DNA from: Liquidambar formosana
Taxonomy: Eukaryota; Streptophyta; Magnoliopsida; Saxifragales; Altingiaceae
Length of the DNA stretch: 64,000 bases
Direction: 5' to 3'
Assembly: GCA_039720395.1 (NCBI GenBank)
Contig: CM077820.1
Span: forward strand, 17,505,923 to 17,569,922
Position 1 is the stretch's first letter; every line of letters begins with the position of its first letter. This document shows, piece by piece, positions 10,813-22,226 of the stretch. Under the pieces are notes generated by a model. The model had not been told where the DNA came from. It made no database searches and saw nothing but the letters and a program-made list of their open reading frames with translations. The position numbers were made by a program, and so were the translations under genes.

Positions 10813-11682
10813 TTAAGTCTCTTGGGTATTCTGGGCAGCATTCTTCTTTTTGAGCTTCTCACAATTTGCAATGACATGGCCAGGCTGCTTGCAATAATAA
10901 CATAATCTTTCGGGTTGATTTGACTTTGCAGAATTTTGAGGCTTGTTATCATTCCTCTTCCTTTTGCCAAAATTCCTAGAATTAGTAGAATGTGTAAGAT
11001 GTGCGTGTTCAGCAGCTACAATTCCACTCTTTTGTCTACCTTCTTCAAGTACACACTGGTTAATAAGTTCATTAACGCTCCACTTACGATCACTAGTATT
11101 ATGATTAACAACAAAAGTCTCATATGACTTAGGAAGGAAAGACATAGTCGAATAGACAATAAAGTCGTCATCAAGGTTCATGCCCAAATCTCTAAGCTGA
11201 TAAACAATTCCGCAAAGCTTGCTAATGAACTCCCTAACACTCCCTTGATCAAAATGAAGGCCAAAAAGTTGGGTAAAAAGGTTCATTATGGAGGCTTTAG
11301 CATAACCTATAAACTGACCCTCAATGATATCTAACAATTCTTTAGCAGTATCAAAAGACGGAATCCCAGCTCTCAAGGGTTCAGAAATGGAGCTTTGAAT
11401 AATTAAAAGAGACATCTTATTTGCCTTTTGCCATGAAGAAAAACGAGCCTTAACAGACGATGAGGCACTGTCAGGAGGTTCCACAGGCTCAAGTTGAGAA
11501 AGACAAATGTCATAATCATGAGCACCAAGATATGTGTCTAGTTGTCTCCTCCACCTCTTATAATTATTCCCAGTGAGAAACTCAATATGACTTGGTTGAG
11601 ATAGAGGTACAGAAACATTAATGGCTGTCAATAACAAAATATTTAAATAAATATTACCAATCATAAGATAGCACAATAACAA
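10813..11682 (-). CDS. Copia-C Gag, UBN2-type with zinc knuckle
   Basis: The 289-codon frame encodes a Copia Gag. An N-terminal block has LTGNNYKRWRRQLDTYL, then a UBN2-like helical region (AKELLDIIEGQF, SVREFISKLCGIVYQLRDLG, FLPKSYETFV), then a CCHC zinc knuckle CYYCKQPGHVIANC near the C terminus. Gag forms the virus-like particle and binds RNA. The first roughly 20 codons are hydrophobic and unlike Gag. A TTATTGACAG acceptor-like site just before the SVPLSQPSHIEFL-type start suggests a spliced leader and a later true start. It is intact from there to the stop. Confidence 0.85.
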   Translation of the reverse strand: MLLCYLMIGNIYLNILLLTAINVSVPLSQPSHIEFLTGNNYKRWRRQLDTYLGAHDYDICLSQLEPVEPPDSASSSVKARFSSWQKANKMSLLIIQSSISEPLRAGIPSFDTAKELLDIIEGQFIGYAKASIMNLFTQLFGLHFDQGSVREFISKLCGIVYQLRDLGMNLDDDFIVYSTMSFLPKSYETFVVNHNTSDRKWSVNELINQCVLEEGRQKSGIVAAEHAHLTHSTNSRNFGKRKRNDNKPQNSAKSNQPERLCYYCKQPGHVIANCEKLKKKNAAQNTQET

Positions 11683-11699
11683 TTTGTTGGGATTCTAAT

Positions 11700-13069
11700 A
11701 TGGCAAATTAAAATTGGAGCAATGTCAATACAAATATTCCAAGCAACCATGGATGTGTAAAATATACCAAGCATATAAAATGCAACATCCATCACAATTT
11801 GATCTTTGGGGTAAACCAAATTCTAAATTATTTGCAATTCACGATTCCTCCTTTGGGTCGAAAACATGAACCAAATAACAAAGCGACTTTATCGCAAAAT
11901 CAAGGCAAGTTTCCTACACACAGTGTCTTATCATTCTCAATGCCTTTGGGTCATATATTGAAATCAATTTCACACATGCATATTCCACTTCCTTGCCCGT
12001 TCCAACCATGTTACCATAAATGACAAAGCCTTTGGGTCATATATCAAACATGGACACGATTGAACGCAACGTAACATCATGACATTCAAAAGTAACACGA
12101 ACTCAACATAAACATGTTGAACAAAATACTAATAAGCCCTCTACTAATAGTTATAGAGATTTTTCGTCTACTTTGGCAGTCCGATAGTCTCATATAAGTA
12201 TTAGCACAAGTCTCACAATATATCATGATGTAACAATACCAATAGTTATACCTTCCCCATAGGAGACTATTAGTCAAAACATAAATCAATATGGGCTAAC
12301 ATAATAATTTTCTATAGAGATCACTGATAAATTGATTCAAACATATAATAATTTTGAAATAACAAATGAAAATAAAAATATGTTATGAATCAATTGACAA
12401 AACGGAAACCAAAAAAAAACCAAAATATCAAAAGCCCAATAAATTCAATAATTGTTCAACACTAATTTATTTCCACCAACAAAAATGAGACGCACAAGTG
12501 ACTAATAAATGTGTTTTACTACCGTACTGGTGCCAATTTAAAATGCATGAAAAAAAATTCTACTATTAACACTTATAAAATTTGACATGTTTCAATAATT
12601 TATTTATTTGTTCTTAAAATCTCATATATAATATCTATACTAACAAAGTATAAGGTCAAAAGGTCAACGATATTTATTATGGGTTGTGCACTGGCTCAAA
12701 AGACTCAACTTGAGTCTCATAAAAAATTCACACGGCTTGCAAGTTACGTTGTATACCGGGTTGTCGATCACTCCATGTACAAGAGGTTGTGCATCTTCTA
12801 TCCAATCACAACCTTCCAAAAAAAAATATATACCTTCTACCAATAAAAAACCGAAACTGGTTTAGGCTTTCACAAAAAAACAAAACATGATTTTTTTTTT
12901 TTTTTTAAAAAAAAAAATTTAATTACTACTCCATTCATACGAAAAACTAATAATAAATTGAAAGTAAGCCGAAATCACGTAACAGCTAATAGAAAAGCTG
13001 GCAACCCCTTTAAAAGTAATTATTAAATCATTTTCAATATAACGATCACCAAAACTATACAAATCTAAG
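11700..13069 (-). other. Copia-C 5' leader, non-coding
   Basis: About 1.4 kb between the primer site and gag, A/T-rich with no long frame. The phrase CCTTTGGGTC recurs near 11851, 11943 and 12029. It probably carries the packaging signal and perhaps an intron that ends at the gag acceptor. Confidence 0.5.
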
Positions 13070-13086
13070 CCGTGGCTCTGATACCA
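13070..13086 (-). promoter_or_regulatory. Copia-C primer-binding site (tRNA-iMet)
   Basis: The minus strand reads TGGTATCAGAGCCACGG, complementary to the 3' end of initiator tRNA-Met, two bases inside the 5' LTR. It fixes the element's direction as leftward. Confidence 0.92.
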
Positions 13087-13088
13087 CA

Positions 13089-13599
13089 TGATAGAAAATA
13101 ATGTTTAACTAAGCGGAAGCGAAAACAAGACAGATCGGATTTGTACAGTATGGTAGATCATAAAATCATAAATAATGAAGAACATACCAGAAGGAGTTGG
13201 AAGCGTAGCCATTGTAGAGATGCTTTGACTTGCGAGAATAAAAACCTCCAATGGTAGTAGTACTACACCCAGCCTTCCTAACTTCAGGATGATAGGGTTC
13301 CAAAACACAATGAAATATATAGGCGGCTGGGTGACGACCACTAACCCTAAGTTTCCAAATCCAACTAAGACTTAACCTATCATAAGTCTTATGGGTCAAG
13401 ACACATAGAATCAAATCACCACACTCACTAAAACCCTACTAATATTACCAAAATATATTCGATCAAACGGTCAAAACATATTCACTGTGATTAATTAAAA
13501 CCGTTTGATCTATGGGTCCCACTTTTACAAGATCATCACAATTAACTCAGAATTTAATCAAAATAAAATATAAGCTATGAAGTCCAAAAAATTCTTACA
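13089..13599 (-). repeat. Copia-C 5' LTR
   Basis: 511 bp, matching the other LTR. The minus strand has a TATA-like CTATATATTTC at 13313-13322, the likely promoter. A 10-bp inverted pair (13461-13470 and 13501-13510) lies about 150-200 bp upstream of it. Confidence 0.93.
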
Positions 13600-13604
13600 C
13601 AACC

Positions 13605-14330
13605 ATCATCACCAAGTCAAAAACCAAAACAATTATTTGTCCACCAGAGAATCCCCCCTAATGAGCATGGGTCATTAGGAACATGTAAGTCTCCCCGTAG
13701 TTTGGTTGTCTTCAGCTTCTGTATTTTTGTTATTGCTACCTTCCAACACTATCATCTCGTAGCTTAGTCAATTCCTTTCATTAGATTTCTCTACGTTGAC
13801 TTTGTTGATTGCCATCAATACCCAATTCCTTAATGCCATAGCTTCTGCGATAGTAAAATAGTATGCTCTCCTATGTACATTGAAAAATCAGCCATTAACC
13901 ATCTTCATTGTTTAGAGCAGCACAGATTCCTGCCTCACCCAGATTACCACCAGACTCCCTCGAAATTGAGCTTGGTACAATCTTTTAGGTGGCTAATACT
14001 CAACTGAACTCATCTCAATCAAGCCTTATTCCCAATTACATTGGGTCGGCTACTTGAAACCATGTACGCCATTCAGTTCTATCTAGGGCCCTTTTTTTAT
14101 TGAACATAATATTATTACTGTTAAGCCATAGGTGCTAATTAGTGGAGGCAAAGTTAATAGGAGAAATGAATATACTAATTATTTTCTCTAGCAAAGTTTT
14201 TATTCATACCTCGGTGACTAGTTTAACCAGTAAAACTAGTCTAGTGCGATCTTTTATTTATTTATTTATTGTTGTATTTTGGAGTTTGTAGCAAAAGGAC
14301 GGAGTGCCTTGATGGAAGTTGATAGATATA
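13605..14330. other. Intergenic DNA with one old repeat fragment
   Basis: No gene. The stretch at about 14013-14090 (AAGCCTTATTCCCAA ... TTGGGTCGGCTAC ... CTATCTAGGGCC) resembles a very common dispersed repeat of dicot genomes, as I remember it. I cannot assign its class. Confidence 0.4.
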
Positions 14331-14520
14331 TGTTGGGAAGTCTCACGTCCCACATTGAGTGAATATTAAGTTTAATATGACTTTATATACTTGTTTGGTC
14401 ATTCCTTTTAATATCTTAGATTGTTGGGTTAAAATCCTAACATGGTATATATTAAAACCCATTGTTTTCTTGTTAGGCCTCCCCATGTGAGAGGAAGTGT
14501 TAGGAAGTATGTGTCGTTTA
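14331..14520 (+). mobile_element. TRIM-like miniature LTR retrotransposon relic
   Basis: A 112-bp LTR-like block (14331-14442) opens TGTTGGGAAGTCTCACGTCC and ends CCTAACA. TGGTATATATT follows, a decayed form of the TGGTATCAGA primer site. About 50 bases later GTGAGAGGAAG resembles a purine tract, followed at 14498 by TGTTAGGAAGT, the start of a truncated second LTR. The layout matches plant TRIM elements. Confidence 0.6.
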
Positions 14521-16407
14521 TTTTAAGTATTTAACTGATAATAGTCTTACTTTTCATTTTTGTCTTCAAGAATTATTATAAAATTTTGGCTATTTTTTTT
14601 ATCCAACATGTTCCTATTTGTTTATTTTATCATCTGTGAGAATTTGGAGTTGGCTCTTAGAGGCCAACAATCCAAATTCCAAACACTCATGCCAGATATA
14701 TTGGTTTGTCCAAATTGCACCTCAAATACCTTTTCCCATGGGCATGTAAAGCAATGCTGGTTAATACAACTTCTGAAGATACTTTTAAGAATAACAAAGC
14801 TGTCATGGCCTATGCAGTTGGTGAAACTTTATAGAGATACAGCCATACAGGTTTGGGGATGAGGCTACCCCGGCCTGTTTATGATGGAAGGAACACTACT
14901 ACACTGCTGGATTGCTTTCACCTCGAAGTAATTCAAGATAAGTCTCTACCCTGTTGATGACGATGAGGACATGGGCACTACAAGTCTACAAGGTATGTGA
15001 TTTATTAATCTTCTTGTTGCATGAATTTTGTTCTTTAGTGATCATGTTTCTTGAGAACTTATGGTCTACAATTAATTTGTTCATGGAAGTATCGATTAAG
15101 TTTTAAGATTTCATGGGTACAAATCATATGTATTGATGTATTTCGTTTATTTTTCATCATCATAAATTGGTATATTTATGTGAATTATGTTTAGATCGAT
15201 GATGATATTATAGGGGGAAATTTTTGTATGATGATATAATTATCATTTTGCATATTTTAAATCACGGTGGGCATAACCATGCATTAAATGGACTTAATAA
15301 TTAACTTAGTAAAGTTAAGACCTATTGGAGCTTGGACTACTTATGGTTTCCGGATGTCTTCTTGTGTTTTCCTCCCATAGTCCTAGTCCTAGGTTACTGC
15401 TGTGTTGCACAAATTTGAAGCTACCGCCCATTGGCCCATGGGTTATGGAGACATTGGCTAATTGATAGAAATATTAAATTGGACATGGGAGTCACATGCA
15501 TAGCATATGCAATTGCATTGAGTTATGGAATATAATGTGTAATTGATTTATGATATATTTAGTTGGTATATGTATCTTTAGCATGATGTGGTTTGTTATT
15601 ATCATGCCTTGATATATTACTGTGAAAATTGTATCCACTGATTTATCGAATTCACCCCTACTTCCTTAAAATTGTTATCAGATATTATTAGCGAACGGAT
15701 TGCCAGCCAATTGCATTATGCTTACTATGCGCAGAGCCATGCTTTAGATGGATAAATCATGATAGAAATTATGCCGTTTTTATTTGAGCAATTTTATGGA
15801 TTATGTATTTAAATTGGATTTTTAATTGTGGCCAATAACCTTGGAATATGTAAAATTATTATGGGGTGTAATCTTATTCATGCATGGTTTCGGTACATGG
15901 GGAATACGATCCGTGGAATGATACCACAAGTAGATGGTTGTAATTTATTTTGTATAAATTGTTTTAGCAAGACACAGACTTTGATGGTTTGTCCTATTTA
16001 CAGATGAATTATAATAATTTTGTTGAATTGAGGGTAATATCACATCAGTAATAGATTATGTTGAAATTTTTATATACTTAGAAATTTTTATGTACAATCC
16101 ACACTTTTTCAACTGTTTTTATTAAATTAATTCAATTTTTATGAAACTTGATCATGGCCCATTAATTTTGGGCCGTGGCAGATGGTACTAGTGCTGAAAG
16201 GATGGTTGGACACAGTCGCACAGCTTCTGCTGTCGAAAGAAGCTTGGCAGCGTGAGGTCGAAAGATCCCAAAGATATATGTTTCTCCTCTGTCTAAACTT
16301 CTAGCCTTCTCTGTTTTTGTTTTCTCTTTGTGAAAATTTCTTATTCCCTTATAAAAAGATTCTAAATCAGGTGGTGATGATGAATGGGGTTGGGTGGTGG
16401 CTCTACC
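14521..16407. other. Intergenic DNA, nothing recognised
   Basis: A/T-rich with stops in all frames. The 100-codon frame at 14560-14862 has no motif I recognise. No repeat structure stood out. Confidence 0.4.
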
Positions 16408-17042
16408 TAGGGATGTCAACGGGCAAGTTTGGGACAGGAGCCTCTTCCCAACCCCAATTCTAATGGAAATTACCCCATCCCAACTCCGTCTCAAATCCAC
16501 TTTGGGTTTGATATCAAATTCCTATTTCCATCCCAATCAAATTTTAAAATCTCATTCTCATCCCATCTTATCCTATTTATACTTTGTCAGATGAGACAAA
16601 GCGGAGTGGGATAAAAAAACTCTTTACGTCCAATAACTTATATTTGATATTAAAAAAAAAAAATGTTAGAAATAGTCTTTTTAATTTTCCACATTCATAA
16701 TGAGAAATTTTCAAAATTCGTTAATTAAATTCAGGAAACCACTTTCAATTAAAAAAGCTCTTAAAATCCCTAAATAAATATTAATAAAATGCATCGTAAC
16801 AACTAAAAGGTAGTCACATCATAACAATTATATATATATCTAATAAAATGTAAGAACTTAATCGAGCTGGATTCGAGATGGGTTTTTAAAGAACATCCCA
16901 TGCAACCCCGCTCCGAACCCTGATGGGTTTTAAAAAAAATCCCCAAACCTGTCCCAAATCCACTAAATAGTGTCTCAAACCCTTCCCAATAAGAACGAGG
17001 TGAAGCAGGACCCCAAAAAAACCCATCCCATTAACATCCCTA
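16408..17042. mobile_element. 635-bp non-coding element with inverted ends (hAT-like MITE?)
   Basis: The ends TAGGGATGTCAACGGG and CCCATTAACATCCCTA are inverted matches with two differences. The inside alternates between CCCATCCC-type and GGGATGGG-type runs. No protein is coded. Flanking TCTACC occurs on both sides but not at the exact junction, so an 8-bp duplication is unproven. The end sequence resembles those of hAT-related MITEs. Confidence 0.6.
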
Positions 17043-17448
17043 TACTTCTACCATTGCAATAGAGAGAGAATAGATAAGAGAGGAGATAAAGAATCAATAT
17101 AATGCCACGTGCAGAGATGAGATTGGCCTGTTTTTTATTATTATTATTATTTATCTTTATAAGGGTATAATAGATTTTTTAATACTAGAGGTGGTGTGCA
17201 CATGGGATGCATGTGCGTGCGCAATAGCATAGTTATCCCTTGGAGAGGATTGTGGGGAAAGTGTGCTAGTTGATTTGGGTTCAAATATGTATGAAATTAC
17301 TATTTTGCCTATTATTAATAATCTCCTTTTTTATGAGTTGTATTGTATGTAGTGTTAATTTTGGTATTTAAGTGTTAGAGACAATTTGAGAGACCTCAAC
17401 ACCTTAATATATAGTATAGATTAAAATATGATAAAATGTATTATCTAA
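17043..17448. other. Intergenic DNA, nothing recognised
   Basis: A/T-rich, with a (TTA)n run near 17137-17150. No open frame of note. Confidence 0.4.
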
Positions 17449-17753
17449 TGGCATGTTTGGTTATCCAATTCAAAATTAAATAATTCAAGAAATTTTATAT
17501 TGGTTTGAAGGTATAAATTTATCACATTGAATTATAATATTTTTAAAAATTGTAGTTATCGATCACTATAGTTGATGTTATAGAATTAATTTTAAGAATT
17601 TATTAAAAACCATTATTTTAAATTGTCACTCTTATTTGTGATGATAACTACCATTTTCTTGAATTTGTTAATTCAAAATGATAGAATATGCCTTCAACCC
17701 TATGCAAAATTTCTTGAATTATTTAATTTCGAATTTGACAACCAAACATGCTA
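17449..17753. mobile_element. Tourist-like (PIF/Harbinger) MITE, 305 bp
   Basis: The long terminal inverted repeats extend about 60 bp: the left end TGGCATGTTTGGTTATCCAA pairs with the right end through CCAAACATGCTA, and the match continues through ATTAAATAATTCAAGAAATT. A TAA flanks both ends (17446-17448 and 17754-17756), the target-site preference of Harbinger/Tourist elements. It is non-coding. Confidence 0.8.
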
Positions 17754-17756
17754 TAA

Positions 17757-18229
17757 CTAAAATACATCGTTTTATTTAATGAGGGTAAATTTGTCATTTG
17801 ACAACTTTTGTTAATGGCCTTAATTAAAGGGAGACGGAGTATAAATTTTGAAATAGGGGATCCATTTCTATTTTTGCTAACCCTCTATTTGGTTCATGGA
17901 TTTTACCAAGAAAAAAAAAAGAGGAAAAAAATGAGGAGGAAAGAAAATGGAAAGAAAAGAAAAAATCATATCAAGCCAAAATTATTCCAATTTTTCATCT
18001 TCTTCTAATTTTCCATTGCAACCAAATAAAGAAAAGTGCAATTCCTCATGTTTTATTTTTTTAACCTCGATAAAATCCGCAAACCAAATAGAGCCTAATT
18101 AAAAGAAAGGGAATCTCAGTGTAATTTACCATCAAATAAAATAGAGGGGTAACTTGAAGGAAAGGTCTGATGCATAAATTGGACAAATGCATTATCTTAG
18201 ATTCCAAATATATATATATATATATATAA
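17757..18229. other. Intergenic DNA, nothing recognised
   Basis: A/T-rich; the 66-codon frame at 17808-18008 is lysine-rich low complexity. A (TA)n run lies at about 18209-18228, just before the Copia-A LTR. Confidence 0.4.
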
Positions 18230-18234
18230 AAGAA

Positions 18235-18460
18235 TGTTGTGAAATAAAAGAGGATAAGAATTTAAGACAAAAAAATTGAATAGAGAAAAACTTCTCAACC
18301 GTGTCTTATTCATGCATCAAAAGCCTCCTTTTATAGGCTTAATATGTTGAGATTCGTAAAGTGGGAAAAGCTAAACGTAAGGCTTAATTCCCTTAACAAA
18401 TGAAATTGATGAAATAAAGAGAGTGGTGGTCATCCATTATTAATTCTAACATTTACAACA
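18235..18460 (-). repeat. Copia-A 3' LTR
   Basis: 226 bp with TG...CA ends (TGTTGTGAAATAAAAG to ATTTACAACA). On the minus strand TATAAAAG at 18328-18335 is a good TATA box. The left flank AAGAA (18230-18234) is the candidate duplication; its partner is outside the window. Confidence 0.82.
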
Positions 18461-18473
18461 CTCCCCCTTGGAT
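18461..18473 (-). promoter_or_regulatory. Copia-A polypurine tract
   Basis: The minus strand reads CCAAGGGGGAG immediately before the 3' LTR. Confidence 0.75.
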
Positions 18474-18717
18474 GTCCATCACGCTAAGATAATGTGCCTC
18501 GTTAAAACCTTACTAGAAAAACCCAGTGGGAAAAAACTAGCGAAGGAAAAAGAGTACAACATTTTTGTGAATCTTAGAGTAATATTGGACGCACTAAAGG
18601 AATTGCCTCATTAAAACCTTGCCAGGAAAACCAGTAGGACAAAACCTAGGCGAAGGAAAAAGAGTACAGCGTGCATATGTCCAAAAATGAATACTCCCCC
18701 TGATAAGAAGATAAGTA

Positions 18718-19446
18718 TCAACTTAACTGATCGCAAACTTGACGCATTCCAATGCTATATGCAACTTTCTTGAATGTTGACGATGGTAAGGCCTTGGTGA
18801 ATAAATCTGCAGGATTATCACTGGAACATATTTGCTTCACATCAATTTCATGCCTCTGCTAGAGTTCATGAGTATAGAAAAACTTTTGTGAAATGTGTTT
18901 GGTTCTATCACCTTTGATGTACCCTCCTTGAATTTGTGCAATACATGCAGCATTATCTCCATAAATTGTTGTTGGCATACTTTTAATCAGAGGTAACCGG
19001 TATGTATCTCGAATGTGATGAACTACAGATCTTAACCATATACATTCACGACTTGCTTCATGGAGTGCAAGCATCTCAGAGTGATTAGAAGATGTAGTAA
19101 TTAAAGTCTGCTTTGTAGATCGCCAAGAGATTGCTATATTGCCACATGTAAATACATACCCTGTTTGTGAGCGAGCTTTGTGAGGATCAGAAAGGTATCC
19201 AGAATCCGCATATCCTTTTAAACAAGGACCATGAGCTGATTCTTTTGAGTAAAACAAACCCATATCTGTAGTTCCACGAAGGTAGCGTAAAATATGTTTA
19301 ATACCATTCCAGTGTTGTCGAGTTGGGGCAGAGTTGAATCTTACTAACAAGTTGACTAAAAATGCTATATTAGGCGTAGTGCATTGTGCTAAATATAACA
19401 AAGCACCTATTGCACTAAGATATGGTACTTCAGGACCAAGTAGCAT
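18718..19446 (-). pseudogene. Copia-A RNase H domain, one stop
   Basis: The block encodes the C-terminal RNase H of a Copia polyprotein: YLSAIGALLYLAQCTTPNIAF, then GYADSGYLSD, SQTGYVF, WRSTKQTLITTSS, the EMLALHEAS helix and YGDNAACI. It is open from 19446 to an in-frame TAG at 18859-18861, then continues in the same frame (NPADLFTKALP) to the natural TGA at 18718-18720. Several conserved residues are replaced. Confidence 0.85.
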
Positions 19447-20355
19447 TTCATTATCTTCTTTGGAGCAAAATGGATCTTTCTTAATATCAAGATGGATAAG
19501 AATTCCGTTTGATTTATGCTCGATCTACAGGCCGAGACAATATTTTGTTCTCCTTAAATCTTTCATCTCAAATTCATTTTTCAAATATTCAGCAGTTTTC
19601 ATGAGCTCTTTAGGAGTCCTAATTAAATTTATATCATTAACATAAACTGCAATGATGGCGAATCCAGATTCTGATTTCTTTATAAATACACAAAGGCATA
19701 TAGGATTGTTAACATATCCTTCTTTAACTAAGTACTCACTGAGACAATTATACCACATCCTTTCAGATTGTTTTAATCCATACAAGGATCGTCTCAGTTT
19801 AATTGAGTACATATTTTGTGGTTGTGATGTATTTGCTTCAGGCAATTTGAATCCTTCAAGGACCTTTATATATATATATATATATATATATATCTGCATC
19901 TAACATTCCATATAGATATGCAGTAACTACGTCCATAAGACGCATGTCAAGTCCTTCTGAGACTAACAGACTAATTAAATATTGAAATGTAATGGCATCC
20001 ATTACAGGTGAATATGTTTCTTAATAATCAATCCCAGGTCTCTGCAGGAAACCTTGAGCTACTAAACGAGCTTTATTTCTGACGATCTCATTTTTATCAT
20101 TACGCTTTCTTACAAACACCAATTTGTAACTCACGGGTTTCACATCATTGGGTGTTAGAACTACAGGTCTAAATACTTTGCATTTTCTAGCGAATTCAAT
20201 TTTGCTTGGATTGCTTCTTTCCACTTTAACCAATCATGTCTATTGTGACATTTGTCTGCAGTGCGTGATTCAAGATCATTATTATCTTTTGAAATTTTAG
20301 TAGTTATTGCGAAAGAAAATACATCATTAATAACCACTTCTGTGCGATCCCGCAA
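19447..20355 (-). pseudogene. Copia-A reverse transcriptase, broken
   Basis: The N-terminal RT (WKEAIQAKLNSL) shifts frame near 20190 and continues as VRKRNDKNEIVRNKARLVAQGF to a stop at 20021-20023 (PGIDY*). The C-terminal half (RRSLYGLKQSERMWYNCL) follows a (TA)n run at about 19867-19892 inside the coding region. The active-site motif reads YVND where Copia RTs have YVDD, so a catalytic aspartate is lost. A stop at 19525-19527 separates it from RNase H. This RT is dead. Confidence 0.85.
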
Positions 20356-20822
20356 TTTTCTTGTACATGTATAGTTTATGGAAATTTCTTCATTTCCATG
20401 TACATATGCCTCTTTATTGTTTTCTGTCTCTTTAGGGACATTTTCCTCTTCAGGAGTTATTATATCAGAATTTGTGGGAATATTTATTTCTTATTCAATA
20501 GCCTCTTCTGGAATACTATTTCTATATTTTGTTGCCCTTTTATTTTCCTCTTTCGGGGAACTAAATCTTTTGAACCCAAGGGTCTACTACGCTTCAAGCA
20601 TGTAGTAGATGATTCATTTGCTGCAACAATAGTAGACTTACCAATTGTTATATTGATCTTTGCAGGTGTGTTTGCAGCCGATATATAAGACTTAGTTATT
20701 TTTGTTGCGTCTGTAAATGCATCAAGCATTTGATTAGCAATCTTCTGAAGATGAGTGATCTTCTGCACCTCAGTTTCACATTGAGCAGTACGCGGATCAA
20801 GATGGGACAAAGATGGTACATT
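20356..20822 (-). pseudogene. Copia-A linker between integrase and RT, frameshifted
   Basis: The frame at 20484-20810 (MSHLDPRTAQCETEVQKI...) continues from the integrase frame after a stop at 20823-20825. It then shifts near 20490-20515 to the frame that leads into RT. It is the variable serine/lysine-rich linker of Copia polyproteins, with no known fold. Confidence 0.65.
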
Positions 20823-22226
20823 TTAAGAAAGTTCACGTCGTTCCTCTATTAGTGGATTTCCTCCCCCTAACAATGGGAACTGTGTTTCATCAAAATTACA
20901 ATCTGCAAATCTTGCTATAAAAACATCACTTGTCAATGGTTCAAGAAATCTGATGATAAAAGGCAAATCAAACCCAATATATATTCCCAATCGACGTTGA
21001 GGACCCATTTTACTGTGTTGTGGGGTTGGAATCGGAACTTGTACAGTACAACCAAAAGTTCGTAGATGGGAAATATTCAGTGGTTGACCAAGTACAAGTT
21101 GTAATGGTGATTGTTGCTGATAAGCAGTAGGGCGAATACGAACCAATACTACAGCATGTAAGATGGCATGTCCCCAGGCAGAAATAGGTAGTTTGGTCTT
21201 CATAAGTAAAGGTCGAGCAATCAGCTGAAGATGTTTGATAAAAGCTTCTACTAACCCATTCTGAGTATGGATATGAGCAACTGGATATTCAATATCAATC
21301 CCAACTGACATACAAAATTCATCAAATGTTTGAGATGTAAATTCATCGGCATTATCTAAGCGGATCTTCTTGATCGGATGATCTAGAAATTGTGCTTGTA
21401 ACTTGATTATTTGGGCAAGGTGCCTAGTAAATGCAACATTGCAAGTAGATAGCAAATAAACATGTGACCATCGCGTTGAGGCATCTATCAAAACCATAAA
21501 ATAGCGAAATAGTCCACATAGTGGAGAAATAGGTCCAAATATATCCCCTTGAATTTGTTCCAAAAATTTTGGAGATTCAGCAATAACTTTTGTAAGAGAT
21601 GGTCTAACAATCAATTTTCCTTGGAAGCAAGCAGTACATGGATAATCACTGGACAAGAGAATCTTCTGGCTCTTTAATGGATGTCCATGTGAATTGGTAA
21701 GGATTCGACGCATCATTGTTGATCCCAAGTGACCAAGTCGGTCATGCCAAAGCATAAAAGTTTTTAGATTAGAGGACTTCAGGCCCATCACCACATTTGA
21801 TTCAATTATTCTTGTGGTTGTATAATACAACCCCGAAGAGAACGTAGGAAATTTCTCTAATACAAGCTTCTGGCCTGAAATAATAGAAGTAATGTAGAGA
21901 TATTTTACATAACGTTCACATGTAGTTTCAATATGATATCCATTACGACATATATCTTTAAAACTTAGCAGATTTCTTCTAGATCTGACTGAATCAAAAG
22001 CGTCGTTGATATGTAAGTTTGTTCCACCAGGTAACATGATTGTGGCTCTTCCAGAGCTATTGATTAGGTTCGCAGGACCTGATATTGTATTGACATTAAT
22101 TTCATCTAATATAATGTCTGAAAAATATCTTTTATCTCGAAGGATAGTGTGCGTTGTGGCACTGTCTGCTAGACATATATCTCCACCAGTCATCTCGGAA
22201 TTGAATAATTCATTATCAAGATCCAT
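20823..22226 (-). CDS. Copia-A protease, GAG-pre-integrase and integrase region
   Basis: An uninterrupted 467-codon stretch. It opens with an aspartic-protease-like segment (ADSATTHTILRDKRYF), then the zinc-binding GAG-pre-integrase region (WHDRLGHLG ... CTACFQGK). The integrase core follows with its three acidic positions: IQGDIFGP, RLDNADEF and NGLVEAFIKHL. It ends near the GYIGFD-like part (LGIYIGF) of Copia integrases. Integrase inserts the cDNA into the host genome. This is the best-preserved piece of Copia-A, though RT and gag around it are broken. Confidence 0.85.
   Translation of the reverse strand: MDLDNELFNSEMTGGDICLADSATTHTILRDKRYFSDIILDEINVNTISGPANLINSSGRATIMLPGGTNLHINDAFDSVRSRRNLLSFKDICRNGYHIETTCERYVKYLYITSIISGQKLVLEKFPTFSSGLYYTTTRIIESNVVMGLKSSNLKTFMLWHDRLGHLGSTMMRRILTNSHGHPLKSQKILLSSDYPCTACFQGKLIVRPSLTKVIAESPKFLEQIQGDIFGPISPLCGLFRYFMVLIDASTRWSHVYLLSTCNVAFTRHLAQIIKLQAQFLDHPIKKIRLDNADEFTSQTFDEFCMSVGIDIEYPVAHIHTQNGLVEAFIKHLQLIARPLLMKTKLPISAWGHAILHAVVLVRIRPTAYQQQSPLQLVLGQPLNISHLRTFGCTVQVPIPTPQHSKMGPQRRLGIYIGFDLPFIIRFLEPLTSDVFIARFADCNFDETQFPLLGGGNPLIEERRELS

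Larger units (their letters stand above)
9250..13599 (-). mobile_element. Complete gag-only Copia-type LTR element (Copia-C)
   Basis: Two 511-bp LTRs (9250-9760 and 13089-13599) enclose 3.3 kb. The duplication CAACC is present at 9245-9249 and 13600-13604. The initiator-tRNA-Met primer site lies beside the right LTR and a purine tract (minus strand) beside the left one, so the element points left. Only gag is coded; no protease, integrase, RT or RNase H was seen. It is therefore non-autonomous and would need enzymes from a relative. The LTRs look identical, which implies recent insertion beside the TNL gene. Confidence 0.93.

Noticed and set aside
14560..14862. 100-codon ORF after the TRIM relic
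   Set aside because: No motif and no supporting exon structure nearby.
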